In this document: positions 18,017 through 27,991 of the stretch, piece after piece
Layout: each line of letters starts with the position of its first letter
How positions within the stretch are numbered: the stretch's first letter is position 1
NCBI GenBank assembly: GCA_006247105.1
Contig: CM016925.1
Span: forward strand, 1,550,001 to 1,614,000
Reading direction: 5' to 3'
Length of the DNA stretch: 64,000 nucleotides
Source: Giardia muris
Lineage: Eukaryota; Fornicata; Diplomonadida; Hexamitidae
Made by a program: the position numbers and the translations under genes
The notes under the pieces: generated by a model
What the model saw: only the letters and a program-made list of their open reading frames with translations
Databases searched by the model: none
Told to the model about the DNA's origin: nothing

Positions 18017-19234
18017 ATGGCAAAGGAATTGGCAAGAACGTTCCTCACGTCCCATGGACACACGAACGACACGACAGGGCTTTCGGCTTGCGAGCTCTTG
18101 GTACAATTGGGTGAAGCGAACCTTCCCTCAGAGGCTAAAGCATTTCAATTATGTGTGGTAGGTCAACTTTTATCGGAACTTCAGGAATATAAGGAAGCGC
18201 CTCAAGCGATCCCCGATCTCGAGTGGTTGATACGCGTGATTGGCGACTGTATTCGTGAAGGTTTGACACATGTAGCCGTTGATATCTGTAGCTTATTATT
18301 ATCTCTTCAAGCAACTCCGCATAGTTCTTTAATCACTCCTGGCATAGTCGCAGGCTGCGTCTCCGCCTTGAGTGGGGTGAAGGATCGAACCATGAGCTCA
18401 CACACGTTATTGAAGGCGTATCTTGAGTCTGCGGATAAGGGGATCTTCCATGCAGGCGTGAAGATAGCGCAGGAGGCATACAGCATTCAGAAGATGATTC
18501 AAGAGAATCACCCTCTGCTTAGTACAATTCAAGTAGGTTCACTTCGTCACCAAGCGGATTTGACCTCGTATTTGCACATTACAAGTGATGTAACAGCAAA
18601 CCTTCGACGCATTGATACGCTCGGTCGGTTCCACAACGGTTACACCTCTGCTTTACGGAAAACGTATCAACGTTTGATACAAGATATACTACAAGAGTCC
18701 GAAGGGAAGTTGAATGCAAACGAGCTTACGAAGAGTGTACACGAAAAGCTACTCAAGCACCTATTCGTCGGGATCATATCTCCTTTACAGCTCGAGTTCG
18801 TGTCAGATCTTTTGGCACTTCTCAGTCATCAATGTCGTACTGATGCATTATTTCATTATCTTCTAGATGTCGCGATTGAGCTCAAGGGATTGACCGAGAC
18901 CTATGGAAAGGTGGCCTGGCCATCTGCAGACCCTACTAACCTTGAGCTTACTATTCCTATGCAAACCTTTTGTCAGGAACAAGATGGGATCTTCGCCTCC
19001 CTATTGATGCGCTTGGCGGTCTGTGTCTACAAGATAGAGATCTTGATATGTCGTAGGAACACTTCAGTACGTTACAACCGTGTTTTCCAAACAGATCTCA
19101 CTCGAGCAATTAACGGCGCTCCTCTTGACCGAAATGAGCGTCTAAATACCTTGGCCTCGGGTAAAGACGCCTTACCGGCGCTGAGGCTTTACAAGGATCT
19201 TCGTCCAATGCAAAAGACCGTTTTACGGAAGTGA
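18017..19234 (+). CDS. Hypothetical alpha-helical protein (405 aa)
   Basis: ATG preceded by an AT-rich initiator (ttaataaATG). The protein is almost entirely predicted helix with leucine-rich amphipathic stretches (VVGQLLSELQEYKEA, DICSLLLSLQATPHSS, ELTKSVHEKLLKHLF, LLALLSHQCRTDALFHYLLDVAIEL), suggesting a helical-repeat or HEAT-like solenoid. No motif, signal peptide or membrane segment. Not recognised. The TGA stop directly abuts that of CFAP61 on the opposite strand within TGATCA. Divergent from the CTU2-like gene over 44 bp. Confidence 0.7.
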   Translation: MAKELARTFLTSHGHTNDTTGLSACELLVQLGEANLPSEAKAFQLCVVGQLLSELQEYKEAPQAIPDLEWLIRVIGDCIREGLTHVAVDICSLLLSLQATPHSSLITPGIVAGCVSALSGVKDRTMSSHTLLKAYLESADKGIFHAGVKIAQEAYSIQKMIQENHPLLSTIQVGSLRHQADLTSYLHITSDVTANLRRIDTLGRFHNGYTSALRKTYQRLIQDILQESEGKLNANELTKSVHEKLLKHLFVGIISPLQLEFVSDLLALLSHQCRTDALFHYLLDVAIELKGLTETYGKVAWPSADPTNLELTIPMQTFCQEQDGIFASLLMRLAVCVYKIEILICRRNTSVRYNRVFQTDLTRAINGAPLDRNERLNTLASGKDALPALRLYKDLRPMQKTVLRK

Positions 19235-22200
19235 TCACTTCTTAGGAAGAGTGATGGTTGAGGAGTCAAACTCAACCACGCCACGGGTTTGGACCTCTTG
19301 CCCAAGCTCGGGATAACGATCCTTGGCTTGCCTTACTAACTCCTTCACGATATCCATCACAATGTTCGTTACTCTAGTCCCATGTGCTGCACCGCTAAGC
19401 ACGCCACGACCAAAGTGCGGGTGTAAGGCCTCGACAGAGATGTCGGATACGGCTCCCGCGCCATCACCCACATACTCTCCAAGCGCTATCTTATCACGGA
19501 TATCGTTGAAGTCTGCAGACGTAAGAATATCACTAGTGATCTCGTTGATCGTTTCAAGGATGCGATCGGTCAGGAGATATTGAACCTGCGGCTTACAGAT
19601 GAAGTCTATGAGGTCAGGAACCTCTCCCCGTGACCATCGCCCATCAATATTATTCAAGAGGGCGCTTGGAAGGCCAATCACCTTGAAGACGACTTCCTTG
19701 ATGTCTGGATGCAAGGGTGCCTGGCTAAACACCGCAATGCTATCGACGACGCCAAGGGGATCAATCTCTAGGTGACACCACCGTTCTCCACTCTCGACTT
19801 GCCGCAGGTTTCCGGTTTCGATCACACGGAAATGGTGCTCAACGGTCAGCTCGGGGTCTCGAACGTCGCGAAGTGGTCTTGCGACACGAAAAACGTAGCC
19901 TCCTGGGACGCGGCAATTCAACACAAGTGCTTCTGTGAACTCAGGGACGAGTCCATCATCATCGATGACGTCGAAGTCGGAGAGACGCTTACTCAGGAGG
20001 CGATAGATCGCATACCGAGCAGACTCGGCGGGAGAGAAAAGGCTCCAATCCACGACGGGCTTGGCAGGGTCGGCTGTTAGGACGTGTGGTGCTATTGGAA
20101 TCTGAAGAGGGGTGATTCTATTCGGGTCGTCGCTCATCCGTTGCATCCGACGGAGGAGTGTTGCGCGACTCACCTTTCCAAGATTACATGCTGCATAGAC
20201 ACGAGGGTCCGATGTTTGTGCGTGAGAATTGACGATGAGGGTACGGTCAAAAACGAGATCCGAACGCATAAGTGCGCTTGCATAATGGAAAGGAACCCCG
20301 AAAGCCTCTGTAAGGAACACGGCACACACGTGGATATCGAGACAACCGATCTGAGGGCTTGGTTCCGCATTGTTGATCTGAAGACGTGCGATCGACCCAC
20401 CATTCCCAGTAACGATGCGCGTCATGGCACCGGCCGTAAGGATGATCGAGCTTGGAAGGTCATCGCCGTAAGTGTTCCCCATTTCCGCATCAGGGGCAAA
20501 CGTACCCGTGCTCCGTAACCCAAGGCGAAGCCCACAAAGGCTTGCTCCAAGGAAGAGCTTCTTGCGATACTTCTTCTTTCGTGCCAGAATCTTACGGCAG
20601 TGCTGGCTCAACTTCTGGACCCGCTTCCTTAGGACGGAGAAGAGCTCCGCCTTCTGTTCAACAGGGTCCATGACGTTAGGATCGAAGTCATTATCTCCAT
20701 CAGCAAGATACTTGATAAGAACACCTTTGGTATCTCCCATGAGAAGAGCATCGCAAACGTCATCCAAGACCTCCAGTTCCTCTGCAAAGTTCGGAATTCG
20801 ACTGTTTAAAACCATATCTGCCGCATCAAGGTCGTCAAGGGAATCCCGAACTTCCCTGATGGCGATGGCAAGTCTGTACTCGTTCATATTATCGGCGTTG
20901 TCCGCACTTTCCTCGTCGCTTTCCTCGTCCGACTCTGCCACGTCGTTGCTATACGCATCAGATTCATCCTCGTCCGAGTATTCATCGTCCTCCTCTTCTT
21001 CCTCGTCGTGAAGGCCCGGAATCTTCCCAAGCCCCTTACCTGACAGCCCATTGAGGGAGCACAAGACGTCGACGATCCGCACGTTCTTTAGGATGTTGAC
21101 ACCAAGGTTCCCGAGTTTCTCAAGGATATGAGCGTGTAAGTCCTTAGGGAACGCCTCGTCCCGCTTCGAGGCCGTCTGCGACGTCGACTTGTCCTGGAAG
21201 ATCTTTGTATCGCGCCCACGCGCTTGATTATGTTTGACGTTATCAACAGGCATCACTGAGTTCTTGCAGACAGAGTACTGCCCGTATCCCGGAGGGGCGA
21301 CCAGGCTATCAATCACGTTGTCGTTTTTGATGTCGAGCTGATCCGTTGTCTTGGTGGGATCCGCGGGTAGGAGTAAGAAGATGGAAGACGGTGCAACCCC
21401 GAAGTCCAGAAGACACTGAATGACGCTAAACGACTCAAAGGTGCTCCCAACAACGGCGACAGACGTGCGGGCAGCGTCAATAACGGTGGCCGTTGTGGTC
21501 GGCGCTGCGGTCTGCCCTTTCGTCCCACGCGGAGGTACAACCTGTGAGAGTGAGGGGAACAACTGCTCCCGCGCTTCATTCGTAATATCTGCTAGCTGCT
21601 TACAGATCAACGGAAGTTCAATCAACGCCTCCGGGGAAACGGTCTGGATTATTTGGGACGACTTCGCGTACGCAGATAGGAGGCGATAAGGACCTAACTG
21701 CGCGGTCGCTTTCTGCTCCTCCTCCGCTGCAGGCTGCTGCGGGTTGGTTGGTGGGGGACGTGTCGGAGACCCATCCTCGAGGCGCGCATTCGCAAGCCGG
21801 TTCTTCGCGGCCATCCTCTTCAGGATTGTCGCGCTATAGAGGAAGTTAACGCAAGTGCGCAGGTTCGCGGAGATGGTGCTATTATAGAGTGCCGAGAGCT
21901 GTCTCTTCGAGATTGGGGCGTTTTTCGTCAAATATCTGAAGAAGAGGCGGGCGTTGAGACGAGGCGCAAGAAGTCGTTCGTAGAAGTTACCTTCATCGAT
22001 GCAGAGGTCTGTCATGTGTTCAGTGATCAGACTTGCGAGGAGCTGAGAATGGTAACGCGGCTGGGCAATGACGTCCATGAGGGTCTGGTCCTTATAGCCG
22101 CGTGTATTAAAGGTATTTGCTTGGTTCTGAAGAAGGCCGATGTTCGTCCCACCTTGAGCCATTCCACCCAGCGGATCAACTATGCCGTAGGTGAACGACA

Positions 22201-24685
22201 CGGCGGAGTTTAGGTTGAAAGTGGGGACAAGGCGGAAGGACTCACCATCGTTCCCTTCGGGACACATGAAGATTATGTCGAAGCCGAACTCGGTCCCACT
22301 CGCGAGCTTGAGGGTACTTGTCTCCAGGGAGATCTCAACGATATCGCCAATACAAATATCGAAGAGGAGTGGTAGGATCCGGTCGCGATATCGTGGAAGA
22401 GACTCTCCATGATCGATATAAAGCTCATAGCTTGTGCCCTCCGTCTCTAGGGAGTAGGGGGTGATGATTCCTGGTGGAGGGGTGACAGCAACGACGTTTT
22501 TAAAGCGAGCTAGATAAGCACAGTCATGTAGGGCTATGAGGGCTGAAAGAAGGCCCATCCCACCTCCAATGATTAAAAGCCGGTCTGTAAACGTTACTGG
22601 AGGCTTGATGAGGAAGAGGGATGGCTCCGGATCATTGGCAATCTTGATGGGAGATGCAAAATGACTGATGTGATTGGATGGCAAGATGGCAAAAAGGCTG
22701 AAGTGAGGGGTCAGAACACGTATCGCAGAATTTAGCATATCTTCCTGATAATCCATTTCCATCTTTTCATTGAAGCGGGCTTCGTCAGCTAGACGCTCAG
22801 CAGACTTCTCTGCTTGCCCAGTTGGGATGGTCCCATTATAATGGCGGCGTACCGCGGGGCGTATGACGTGGGAATCCCGTTCGTCAGGGAGGATAACAAC
22901 GTTGGGAATATATGTTGAGAATCTTAGAATTTCTTTCTCGAAAGGAGTGAAAACCTCGGTCGCGTCACAGGTCTCAGAGACGAAGGAACCGTTAGCCGCA
23001 TCATAGACGGGCCGAATAACCTTTTGTAGGTCGTGATCAACCGAGAGAAGGAAACCATCCACTCCGGCCGTCTCTATGCACGTATTAAGGATCGCATCCT
23101 TGAACTGGAGGAACATGGGATCAATCCAGAAGGCCTTCAGATATGCAAAGCGGGAGAGATCACGATCGTAGTGCATCTTACACCAAGCACGTCCTCCAAG
23201 ACAAAGGGGAGGACCCCAAAGGCTTACACCTCCCGTAAGCTCCAAAGGTACCTCGCACGTCTGTTGTTCCCCCTGAAGCACACGATAATACTGATCGAGG
23301 TAGTCCGGATAGAGGGTTCCGTCGTCAACCCTGCCAACGTTAAGATCAACGACACACATGGCTATCGGAATCCGTGCGGTACCCACCGTATTGAAGACCA
23401 GAATGCTGCCAAAGGAGCAGCCCGGTTGAAGAGGCTCAAGGGACTGCTTCAGATCAAAGGGCTGATGGATCATTGGAGTGGTTCCACTCATACTAACACG
23501 AAGATAATCACGTGCCTCGTCAAGAAGAGAAGGGGTTCGCACGGGTACCGTCTCGACAGTACCAAGCCAGACATCACGATGGCAAATAAAAAGAGACTCA
23601 CGTGGTGACAAAGGAGAACGTGCATCGACAAGAGTAAAGAGTCGAAGCATTTGCATATCAGTGCAGGTCGCCGCCGAAGGCAAGGAGAGGATTAAGGCCT
23701 CAAGGTCCGGCCATTGTTCAAAAACCGCTCCAATTAGCTCACCACAACGGGATTCTGCGATGGGGAGCGTTGCCGTCGCCCGAATGAAGGCTAACGAGCT
23801 ATACGAGATATCGTTGAAGCGGTACTTCTCCAGACTATGTGACCTGGCCAAGTGGCTCATGACTCGTAGGTCCTCCTTCGATTGAGGGTTGCAACGCTCG
23901 ATGTAGCAGAAGGAGACGGGCCTCCGGATGGCGTTTGCGGCGTTTGCGATGTAATCGAGCGAGTAGCACTCGTAGTCCAATGCGACCAAGGAGAGCTTCT
24001 GCGTGGGTGCCTCCTTTGCGGACGTAATTAAGCTTGCGACGAAGAACTCTCCGAAGCGCTCCCTAATGGATGTGTTTTGGGACTCGAAGATGGCTACCAG
24101 ATCATCATGATCTTTCATTTCTGCTTGGCGAACCTCTAAGGGGGGAAGGACATCTGGTCGTGAGCAACAATGCACACGAGAGCAGTCAGGATTGATAGGC
24201 TCCGGGCCGGCGAGCTCCGGGAAGATCCTACGAATGGAATGTGGAAGTGAGTCATGTGGAGGTACTAAAAGCAGAAGGGTTTCATTATAAGGGTCAAAGC
24301 CGAAGTAGGTCTGGACAAGGACCGAGAGGGCGTCAACGTGCTCCCCAAGACAAGTAAGGAGCCGGACCCACTCTGTTAGAAACCTATTGGCATCGACACT
24401 ATAGTATTTCGAGACATACTCCGACCAAAGACGAGGTGCCAAGGTCCCGGGAGGGGAGGACGCCTGGACGTCGTCGGGGAGCTCGGGGAAGTATTGGGGC
24501 GTTGGGCCAACCATTAGGATACCACAAATCTCCCCATCAAGCTCTGCGACCGCGGCGTACGAACATTGGACGTGGAGCTCAGCCAGATCGAGGAGCGCGA
24601 AGATACGCCCGTAGACAGGGTCCGAGAGCAGGGTATCGCACGCCTCGTAATCGTCGGCGGCGAGATCACGAACGACGTATGGCAT
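19235..24685 (-). CDS. CFAP61: CFAP61-like axonemal protein with Rossmann fold
   Basis: 1816 aa. The N-terminus (MPYVVRDLAADDYEACDTLL) reads like the GNAT-related domain of CFAP61. A dinucleotide-binding GxGxxG-type motif LLIIGGGMGLLSAL lies near residues 700-715, and a second Rossmann-like segment (TSVAVVGSTFESFSVIQCLL) near 1085. The C-terminal part (GYVFRVARPLRDVRDPELTVE) is beta-rich. CFAP61 belongs to the calmodulin- and radial-spoke-associated complex at the base of radial spoke 3. The protein is longer than the human one (about 1,240 aa), with an acidic Asp/Glu/Ser insert around residues 1225-1275 (EEEEEDDEYSDEDESD) and a Pro/Gln-rich linker. An A-run precedes the ATG. Confidence 0.85.
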   Translation of the reverse strand: MPYVVRDLAADDYEACDTLLSDPVYGRIFALLDLAELHVQCSYAAVAELDGEICGILMVGPTPQYFPELPDDVQASSPPGTLAPRLWSEYVSKYYSVDANRFLTEWVRLLTCLGEHVDALSVLVQTYFGFDPYNETLLLLVPPHDSLPHSIRRIFPELAGPEPINPDCSRVHCCSRPDVLPPLEVRQAEMKDHDDLVAIFESQNTSIRERFGEFFVASLITSAKEAPTQKLSLVALDYECYSLDYIANAANAIRRPVSFCYIERCNPQSKEDLRVMSHLARSHSLEKYRFNDISYSSLAFIRATATLPIAESRCGELIGAVFEQWPDLEALILSLPSAATCTDMQMLRLFTLVDARSPLSPRESLFICHRDVWLGTVETVPVRTPSLLDEARDYLRVSMSGTTPMIHQPFDLKQSLEPLQPGCSFGSILVFNTVGTARIPIAMCVVDLNVGRVDDGTLYPDYLDQYYRVLQGEQQTCEVPLELTGGVSLWGPPLCLGGRAWCKMHYDRDLSRFAYLKAFWIDPMFLQFKDAILNTCIETAGVDGFLLSVDHDLQKVIRPVYDAANGSFVSETCDATEVFTPFEKEILRFSTYIPNVVILPDERDSHVIRPAVRRHYNGTIPTGQAEKSAERLADEARFNEKMEMDYQEDMLNSAIRVLTPHFSLFAILPSNHISHFASPIKIANDPEPSLFLIKPPVTFTDRLLIIGGGMGLLSALIALHDCAYLARFKNVVAVTPPPGIITPYSLETEGTSYELYIDHGESLPRYRDRILPLLFDICIGDIVEISLETSTLKLASGTEFGFDIIFMCPEGNDGESFRLVPTFNLNSAVSFTYGIVDPLGGMAQGGTNIGLLQNQANTFNTRGYKDQTLMDVIAQPRYHSQLLASLITEHMTDLCIDEGNFYERLLAPRLNARLFFRYLTKNAPISKRQLSALYNSTISANLRTCVNFLYSATILKRMAAKNRLANARLEDGSPTRPPPTNPQQPAAEEEQKATAQLGPYRLLSAYAKSSQIIQTVSPEALIELPLICKQLADITNEAREQLFPSLSQVVPPRGTKGQTAAPTTTATVIDAARTSVAVVGSTFESFSVIQCLLDFGVAPSSIFLLLPADPTKTTDQLDIKNDNVIDSLVAPPGYGQYSVCKNSVMPVDNVKHNQARGRDTKIFQDKSTSQTASKRDEAFPKDLHAHILEKLGNLGVNILKNVRIVDVLCSLNGLSGKGLGKIPGLHDEEEEEDDEYSDEDESDAYSNDVAESDEESDEESADNADNMNEYRLAIAIREVRDSLDDLDAADMVLNSRIPNFAEELEVLDDVCDALLMGDTKGVLIKYLADGDNDFDPNVMDPVEQKAELFSVLRKRVQKLSQHCRKILARKKKYRKKLFLGASLCGLRLGLRSTGTFAPDAEMGNTYGDDLPSSIILTAGAMTRIVTGNGGSIARLQINNAEPSPQIGCLDIHVCAVFLTEAFGVPFHYASALMRSDLVFDRTLIVNSHAQTSDPRVYAACNLGKVSRATLLRRMQRMSDDPNRITPLQIPIAPHVLTADPAKPVVDWSLFSPAESARYAIYRLLSKRLSDFDVIDDDGLVPEFTEALVLNCRVPGGYVFRVARPLRDVRDPELTVEHHFRVIETGNLRQVESGERWCHLEIDPLGVVDSIAVFSQAPLHPDIKEVVFKVIGLPSALLNNIDGRWSRGEVPDLIDFICKPQVQYLLTDRILETINEITSDILTSADFNDIRDKIALGEYVGDGAGAVSDISVEALHPHFGRGVLSGAAHGTRVTNIVMDIVKELVRQAKDRYPELGQEVQTRGVVEFDSSTITLPKK

Positions 24686-24715
24686 TTAAGATTTTAGGGC
24701 CTCCAGGAGAGTCAT

Positions 24716-24733
24716 GTCATCCTTGTGGATGAC
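24716..24733. promoter_or_regulatory. Hairpin in divergent CFAP61/unknown-gene intergenic region
   Basis: GTCATCC (24716-24722) and GGATGAC (24727-24733) are perfect inverted repeats with a 4-base spacer. A second, overlapping perfect pair is AGAGTCAT/ATGACTCT. It lies centrally in the 77-bp gap between two divergent starts, so it could bind a dimeric factor acting on both genes. Function is inferred from position only. Confidence 0.35.
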
Positions 24734-24762
24734 TCTGCTGTGTGCATTCCGCCGCTTTAAAG

Positions 24763-26076
24763 ATGTCTCTTTTCTCATTGGCCTTCGGTCACCAAAGCAA
24801 CTCGTTGTCTCTTGTCAGCCGACGGGTTGTCAACGCCGCGGCCGTTCTCTCCATCTACTCGGGAGAGCGGGCGGGGCTTACGCGGACGGATGCGACCGTT
24901 GCTGCCGTTGCGAGCGTCCTTCACGTCCCGGGGGTCGGGCCTGCTCAATACATGTTTCGAAGGTTGATCCAACCCTTCTTCAGCGAGAATACGCAGATCG
25001 AGGCGCTTGCAAAGGAGAACACCCAGGTCTTCATCCGCTATGCGTTGGTCAGCGAAAGGCCTGAGATCTATCCATTCACTCCGAAGGTCGTGGTCTTGAT
25101 CCTCCTAGGGTGTAGTGAGATGCTACTCCGGGAGTCCCTGACCACGGTTCCAACATACTTCACCATCCATGGGATCACACCCCTCAATATCCGCACCATA
25201 GTCCTGATGTACGGATTTATTGTTCAATCGACGGACATTGCCGACTTACCCTTTGAGGACTATTCCACATGCCTGGATGGGTGGCTAGATACGAGTCAAA
25301 TACGGAATCATCAAAACCTCCGTACTCAGCATTATCTTGCAACCATTGCGTTAGGGATCTCCGCGTTCTTATTGCTAGGCCATTCCAAACAGACAAGACT
25401 CTTGACAAGGTTGAATGCGAACCCATACCAGGAACTGGTCATATCCTTTAGGAGACATGGCTTTGTCTCAAGAGAGCGACAAGAAAATAGTCGATATGTG
25501 GTCTTTCTGGATGTTCTGGAGGCCTATTCTCAATGCTTGCCGAAGACTACCATCCAACGGGTGCTACTCCGTTTCTATACTGACTTATTAACTGGTATGC
25601 CTCTTTCGCTCATCGATCCATGTATCAGACCATATTTCTACAGGGACGACGGTATACCTCCTGGCCCTCTTGGTTCTCAGGTCTCAAGAATTGTTTCATT
25701 AGATCCCTACGAAGAAGAGCATCTCTCTCAAGAGGGAGAACGAGAACAACATTTGGCTTATCCAGCCCTCGTCGCGAGTAAGACCGACACAAACACGTTC
25801 ATACGCCTATGTGGGGATAAAGCCTTTTCACGAGAGTCTTGTGATCTTATCTCGAACGTTCTGAACATTATCTGCGTTCCAGGAATCAATGACGTACCAG
25901 AATTGATGGACGTGACCCTTCCTCTTGGAGCAGTTCTTGTACCAGCTGAATCTCAAGAAACATTACAGGGAGTTGTTAAGCACCATGTCTATCTCCCCTT
26001 CGATCAAGAACGCGTCGAGATCAAACCATTGACGGAGATTCTTGAACGTTTAGCACGTCTAGCTTCAACCCAGTAA
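24763..26076 (+). CDS. Hypothetical protein (437 aa)
   Basis: ATG at 24763 after tttaaag; a longer frame begins at GTG 24742 and is not favoured. The sequence is mixed helical, hydrophobic in places (KVVVLILLGCSEMLLRE, YLATIALGISAFLLLGHS) but without a convincing transmembrane pair, so it could be a soluble globular protein. No catalytic motif recognised. The stop codon is embedded in a match to the Giardia polyadenylation consensus. Convergent with the eS24 gene across 77 bp. Confidence 0.7.
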   Translation: MSLFSLAFGHQSNSLSLVSRRVVNAAAVLSIYSGERAGLTRTDATVAAVASVLHVPGVGPAQYMFRRLIQPFFSENTQIEALAKENTQVFIRYALVSERPEIYPFTPKVVVLILLGCSEMLLRESLTTVPTYFTIHGITPLNIRTIVLMYGFIVQSTDIADLPFEDYSTCLDGWLDTSQIRNHQNLRTQHYLATIALGISAFLLLGHSKQTRLLTRLNANPYQELVISFRRHGFVSRERQENSRYVVFLDVLEAYSQCLPKTTIQRVLLRFYTDLLTGMPLSLIDPCIRPYFYRDDGIPPGPLGSQVSRIVSLDPYEEEHLSQEGEREQHLAYPALVASKTDTNTFIRLCGDKAFSRESCDLISNVLNIICVPGINDVPELMDVTLPLGAVLVPAESQETLQGVVKHHVYLPFDQERVEIKPLTEILERLARLASTQ

Positions 26077-26078
26077 AT
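26072..26078 (+). terminator. Polyadenylation signal AGTAAAT overlapping stop
   Basis: AGTAAAT matches the known Giardia poly(A) consensus AGTRAAY and overlaps the TAA stop (26074-26076), implying a 3' UTR of only a few bases. Confidence 0.6.
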
Positions 26079-26153
26079 ACTCCTTCTTTCCCCCATCCTT
26101 CTTCATACAATAGAACAGAGAATGGAGACAAAGAAGAGCCCCTCGTTTACATT

Positions 26154-26552
26154 CTACTTCTTTGCACCGAGGACGACCGTCTCCTTCTCAGTCCCACGCT
26201 TCTTGGCGCGCCTCGTCTTCAGGTTCTTGTACTGTTTGCGCGAGACCGGCTTCGGTGGCTCCATCAGCTTCGCACGAATCATACGGAACTTCGGCTCGTA
26301 CCTCTTGAGGGCATCTGCGCTCTCATACGCGTGGCAAAAGCCCGTCGTGTAGCCGCCACCGAAGACGGTCTTGAACCCGAAGAGAATCAGGTTCTTATCG
26401 TCCTTCATCTTGAGCTCTCGGGCGATGCGGTCCTTGACCGCGTCCTTCGAGGCGTACGTGGTCCCGGGGTGGTAAATGTCGACAACACATTGCTGGCGCT
26501 GAAGGAGAGGGTTCTGCATGACCTGCCGAAGTCTTATCGTGATCTCAGGCAT
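26154..26552 (-). CDS. RPS24: Ribosomal protein eS24
   Basis: 132 aa, typical length. Diagnostic features: ITIRLRQVMQNPLLQRQQ near the start, VVDIYHPG, NLILFGFKTVFGGGYTTGFCHAYES, EPKFRMIRAKL and a basic Lys/Arg tail (SRKQYKNLKTRRAKKRG). All align with eukaryotic eS24 (FGFRTHFGGGKTTGF). Small-subunit component of the cytosolic ribosome. The ATG at 26552 is favoured; the open frame runs two codons further to GTG. The 140-bp gap to the divergent unknown gene is one of the longer spacers here and may hold the promoters of both. Confidence 0.96.
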   Translation of the reverse strand: MPEITIRLRQVMQNPLLQRQQCVVDIYHPGTTYASKDAVKDRIARELKMKDDKNLILFGFKTVFGGGYTTGFCHAYESADALKRYEPKFRMIRAKLMEPPKPVSRKQYKNLKTRRAKKRGTEKETVVLGAKK

Positions 26553-26692
26553 CCTCACTCGTGCCTCGAAAGAATTCGCGACATTTCAAATCAAATTGGT
26601 CTTCGCGGCCCTTTGTCTTACAGACAATCGTTCTTGGCTTGAGCCCTTCTATCTTCCCACATCGCACCTATTACAAGCCCTATTTGAGTGCA

Positions 26693-27991
26693 ATGAAAAT
26701 GATGAAGCAGATTCCAGTCTCGGTCCTATCGGACTTCCATGACTCCGGAGTCGAGATGCCAGAGCTTAGCGAGCCCATAAGCATCGCGACCTATCATCCA
26801 GATCCCTCGGCTCTTGAAGGGACAATTATGGGTATGCAAGCCCTTCGGCTTGATGAACGCTTGCTTACAGACTTCAATTGTGCCTTTCGTATCATGGTCA
26901 TTGCGCTTAACTCATTTAGTCAACCATTGGTCTATCCTGGAGGTCCTAGTAAGAAGCCTGCCATCATCATTCCACTTTCATCAACGAGTGCCTACGTCGG
27001 GTTTGCACGCCCAGAGGCGCTTACCATGATCTTTTCGACGTATAATGACCCAGTCCAGGCTGAGCTTCGGAAGCTTCTTGGGGAGGAATCATACGATAGC
27101 TTTGTTGAGGAGCTTTGCGCCTTTACAGAGGCGGGCTATGATGATAAGGCGTATCAGAAACCTCTTGAAGTGCTTACAGAACATATGAAGCGGCTTTTGC
27201 GAGTTCTCGGCGAGAAGATCGAGACGATTGAACAGACGATCGTTCCACGCTTATTGGAAGCTATACGTGCACTCAAGCGTCCTCTTTATACCTTCGAGAA
27301 GGTTGCACTTGACTTAGGGACGGCCGCAGCCTTACTACTTCCGTTTATCAACACTCTTGGGGTTTCACCAGGAAGCCCACTTCTCATCGCTCCAGATACA
27401 TTTGTTTGGCTTGGCCCTGGTGCCTATTGGCTTTTGACCCCATCTGACACAGAAGATTGGCCGACCCTATCTCCTTTTACAGTCTCCTTTGGCGATATGC
27501 TGAAACTATTGGATACTTGTCTTCCACTTTCACTCTATCTTCCACGTCACTATTGTTATAACAGAGGAGATGTCAGTGGAGAGCTTTGTTATTGCCGTTT
27601 AGACATGGACATCTACGAGTTTAGTACTGCCACTGGGAAGCAGGATTTCATTTCGGATGTAAGCTTATTTGATAGATATGAGTTAATCATCCGGACGGGC
27701 GAGAAGATTACGTACAAGTGCTTACTGGTCATCATCCCTGTTGGAATGCGTTCGTACACGGCATCCATGGGCGCCTTGAACTTTGTCGAGAAAAGCCCGG
27801 TTCTATTAACTCTTCTCTCGGGGATTTATAGCGTCTCGGATGTACGCGTAACTGCACCCGCGTACCAGCTACTTACGGAGTATAGAGAAGACGATACGCT
27901 CTCCGCCATCCCATTAGGCTTGTCCGTCATGGGTAACCTTAGTGGAATCCTGGTGACTCAGATTCAGGCCTACCGAGGTGAAGAACATTGA
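26693..27991 (+). CDS. Hypothetical protein (432 aa)
   Basis: ATG at 26693. The frame is open upstream to a GTG at 26561 next to the eS24 start; I prefer the first ATG. A second Met is two codons on. The body is globular, with notable stretches ALNSFSQPLVYPGGPSKKPA, FVWLGPGAYWLLTPSDTEDW and YKCLLVIIPVGMRSYT. No signal peptide, no clear domain, not recognised. The last 78 bp overlap the 3' end of the convergent ANK gene on the other strand. Confidence 0.65.
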   Translation: MKMMKQIPVSVLSDFHDSGVEMPELSEPISIATYHPDPSALEGTIMGMQALRLDERLLTDFNCAFRIMVIALNSFSQPLVYPGGPSKKPAIIIPLSSTSAYVGFARPEALTMIFSTYNDPVQAELRKLLGEESYDSFVEELCAFTEAGYDDKAYQKPLEVLTEHMKRLLRVLGEKIETIEQTIVPRLLEAIRALKRPLYTFEKVALDLGTAAALLLPFINTLGVSPGSPLLIAPDTFVWLGPGAYWLLTPSDTEDWPTLSPFTVSFGDMLKLLDTCLPLSLYLPRHYCYNRGDVSGELCYCRLDMDIYEFSTATGKQDFISDVSLFDRYELIIRTGEKITYKCLLVIIPVGMRSYTASMGALNFVEKSPVLLTLLSGIYSVSDVRVTAPAYQLLTEYREDDTLSAIPLGLSVMGNLSGILVTQIQAYRGEEH

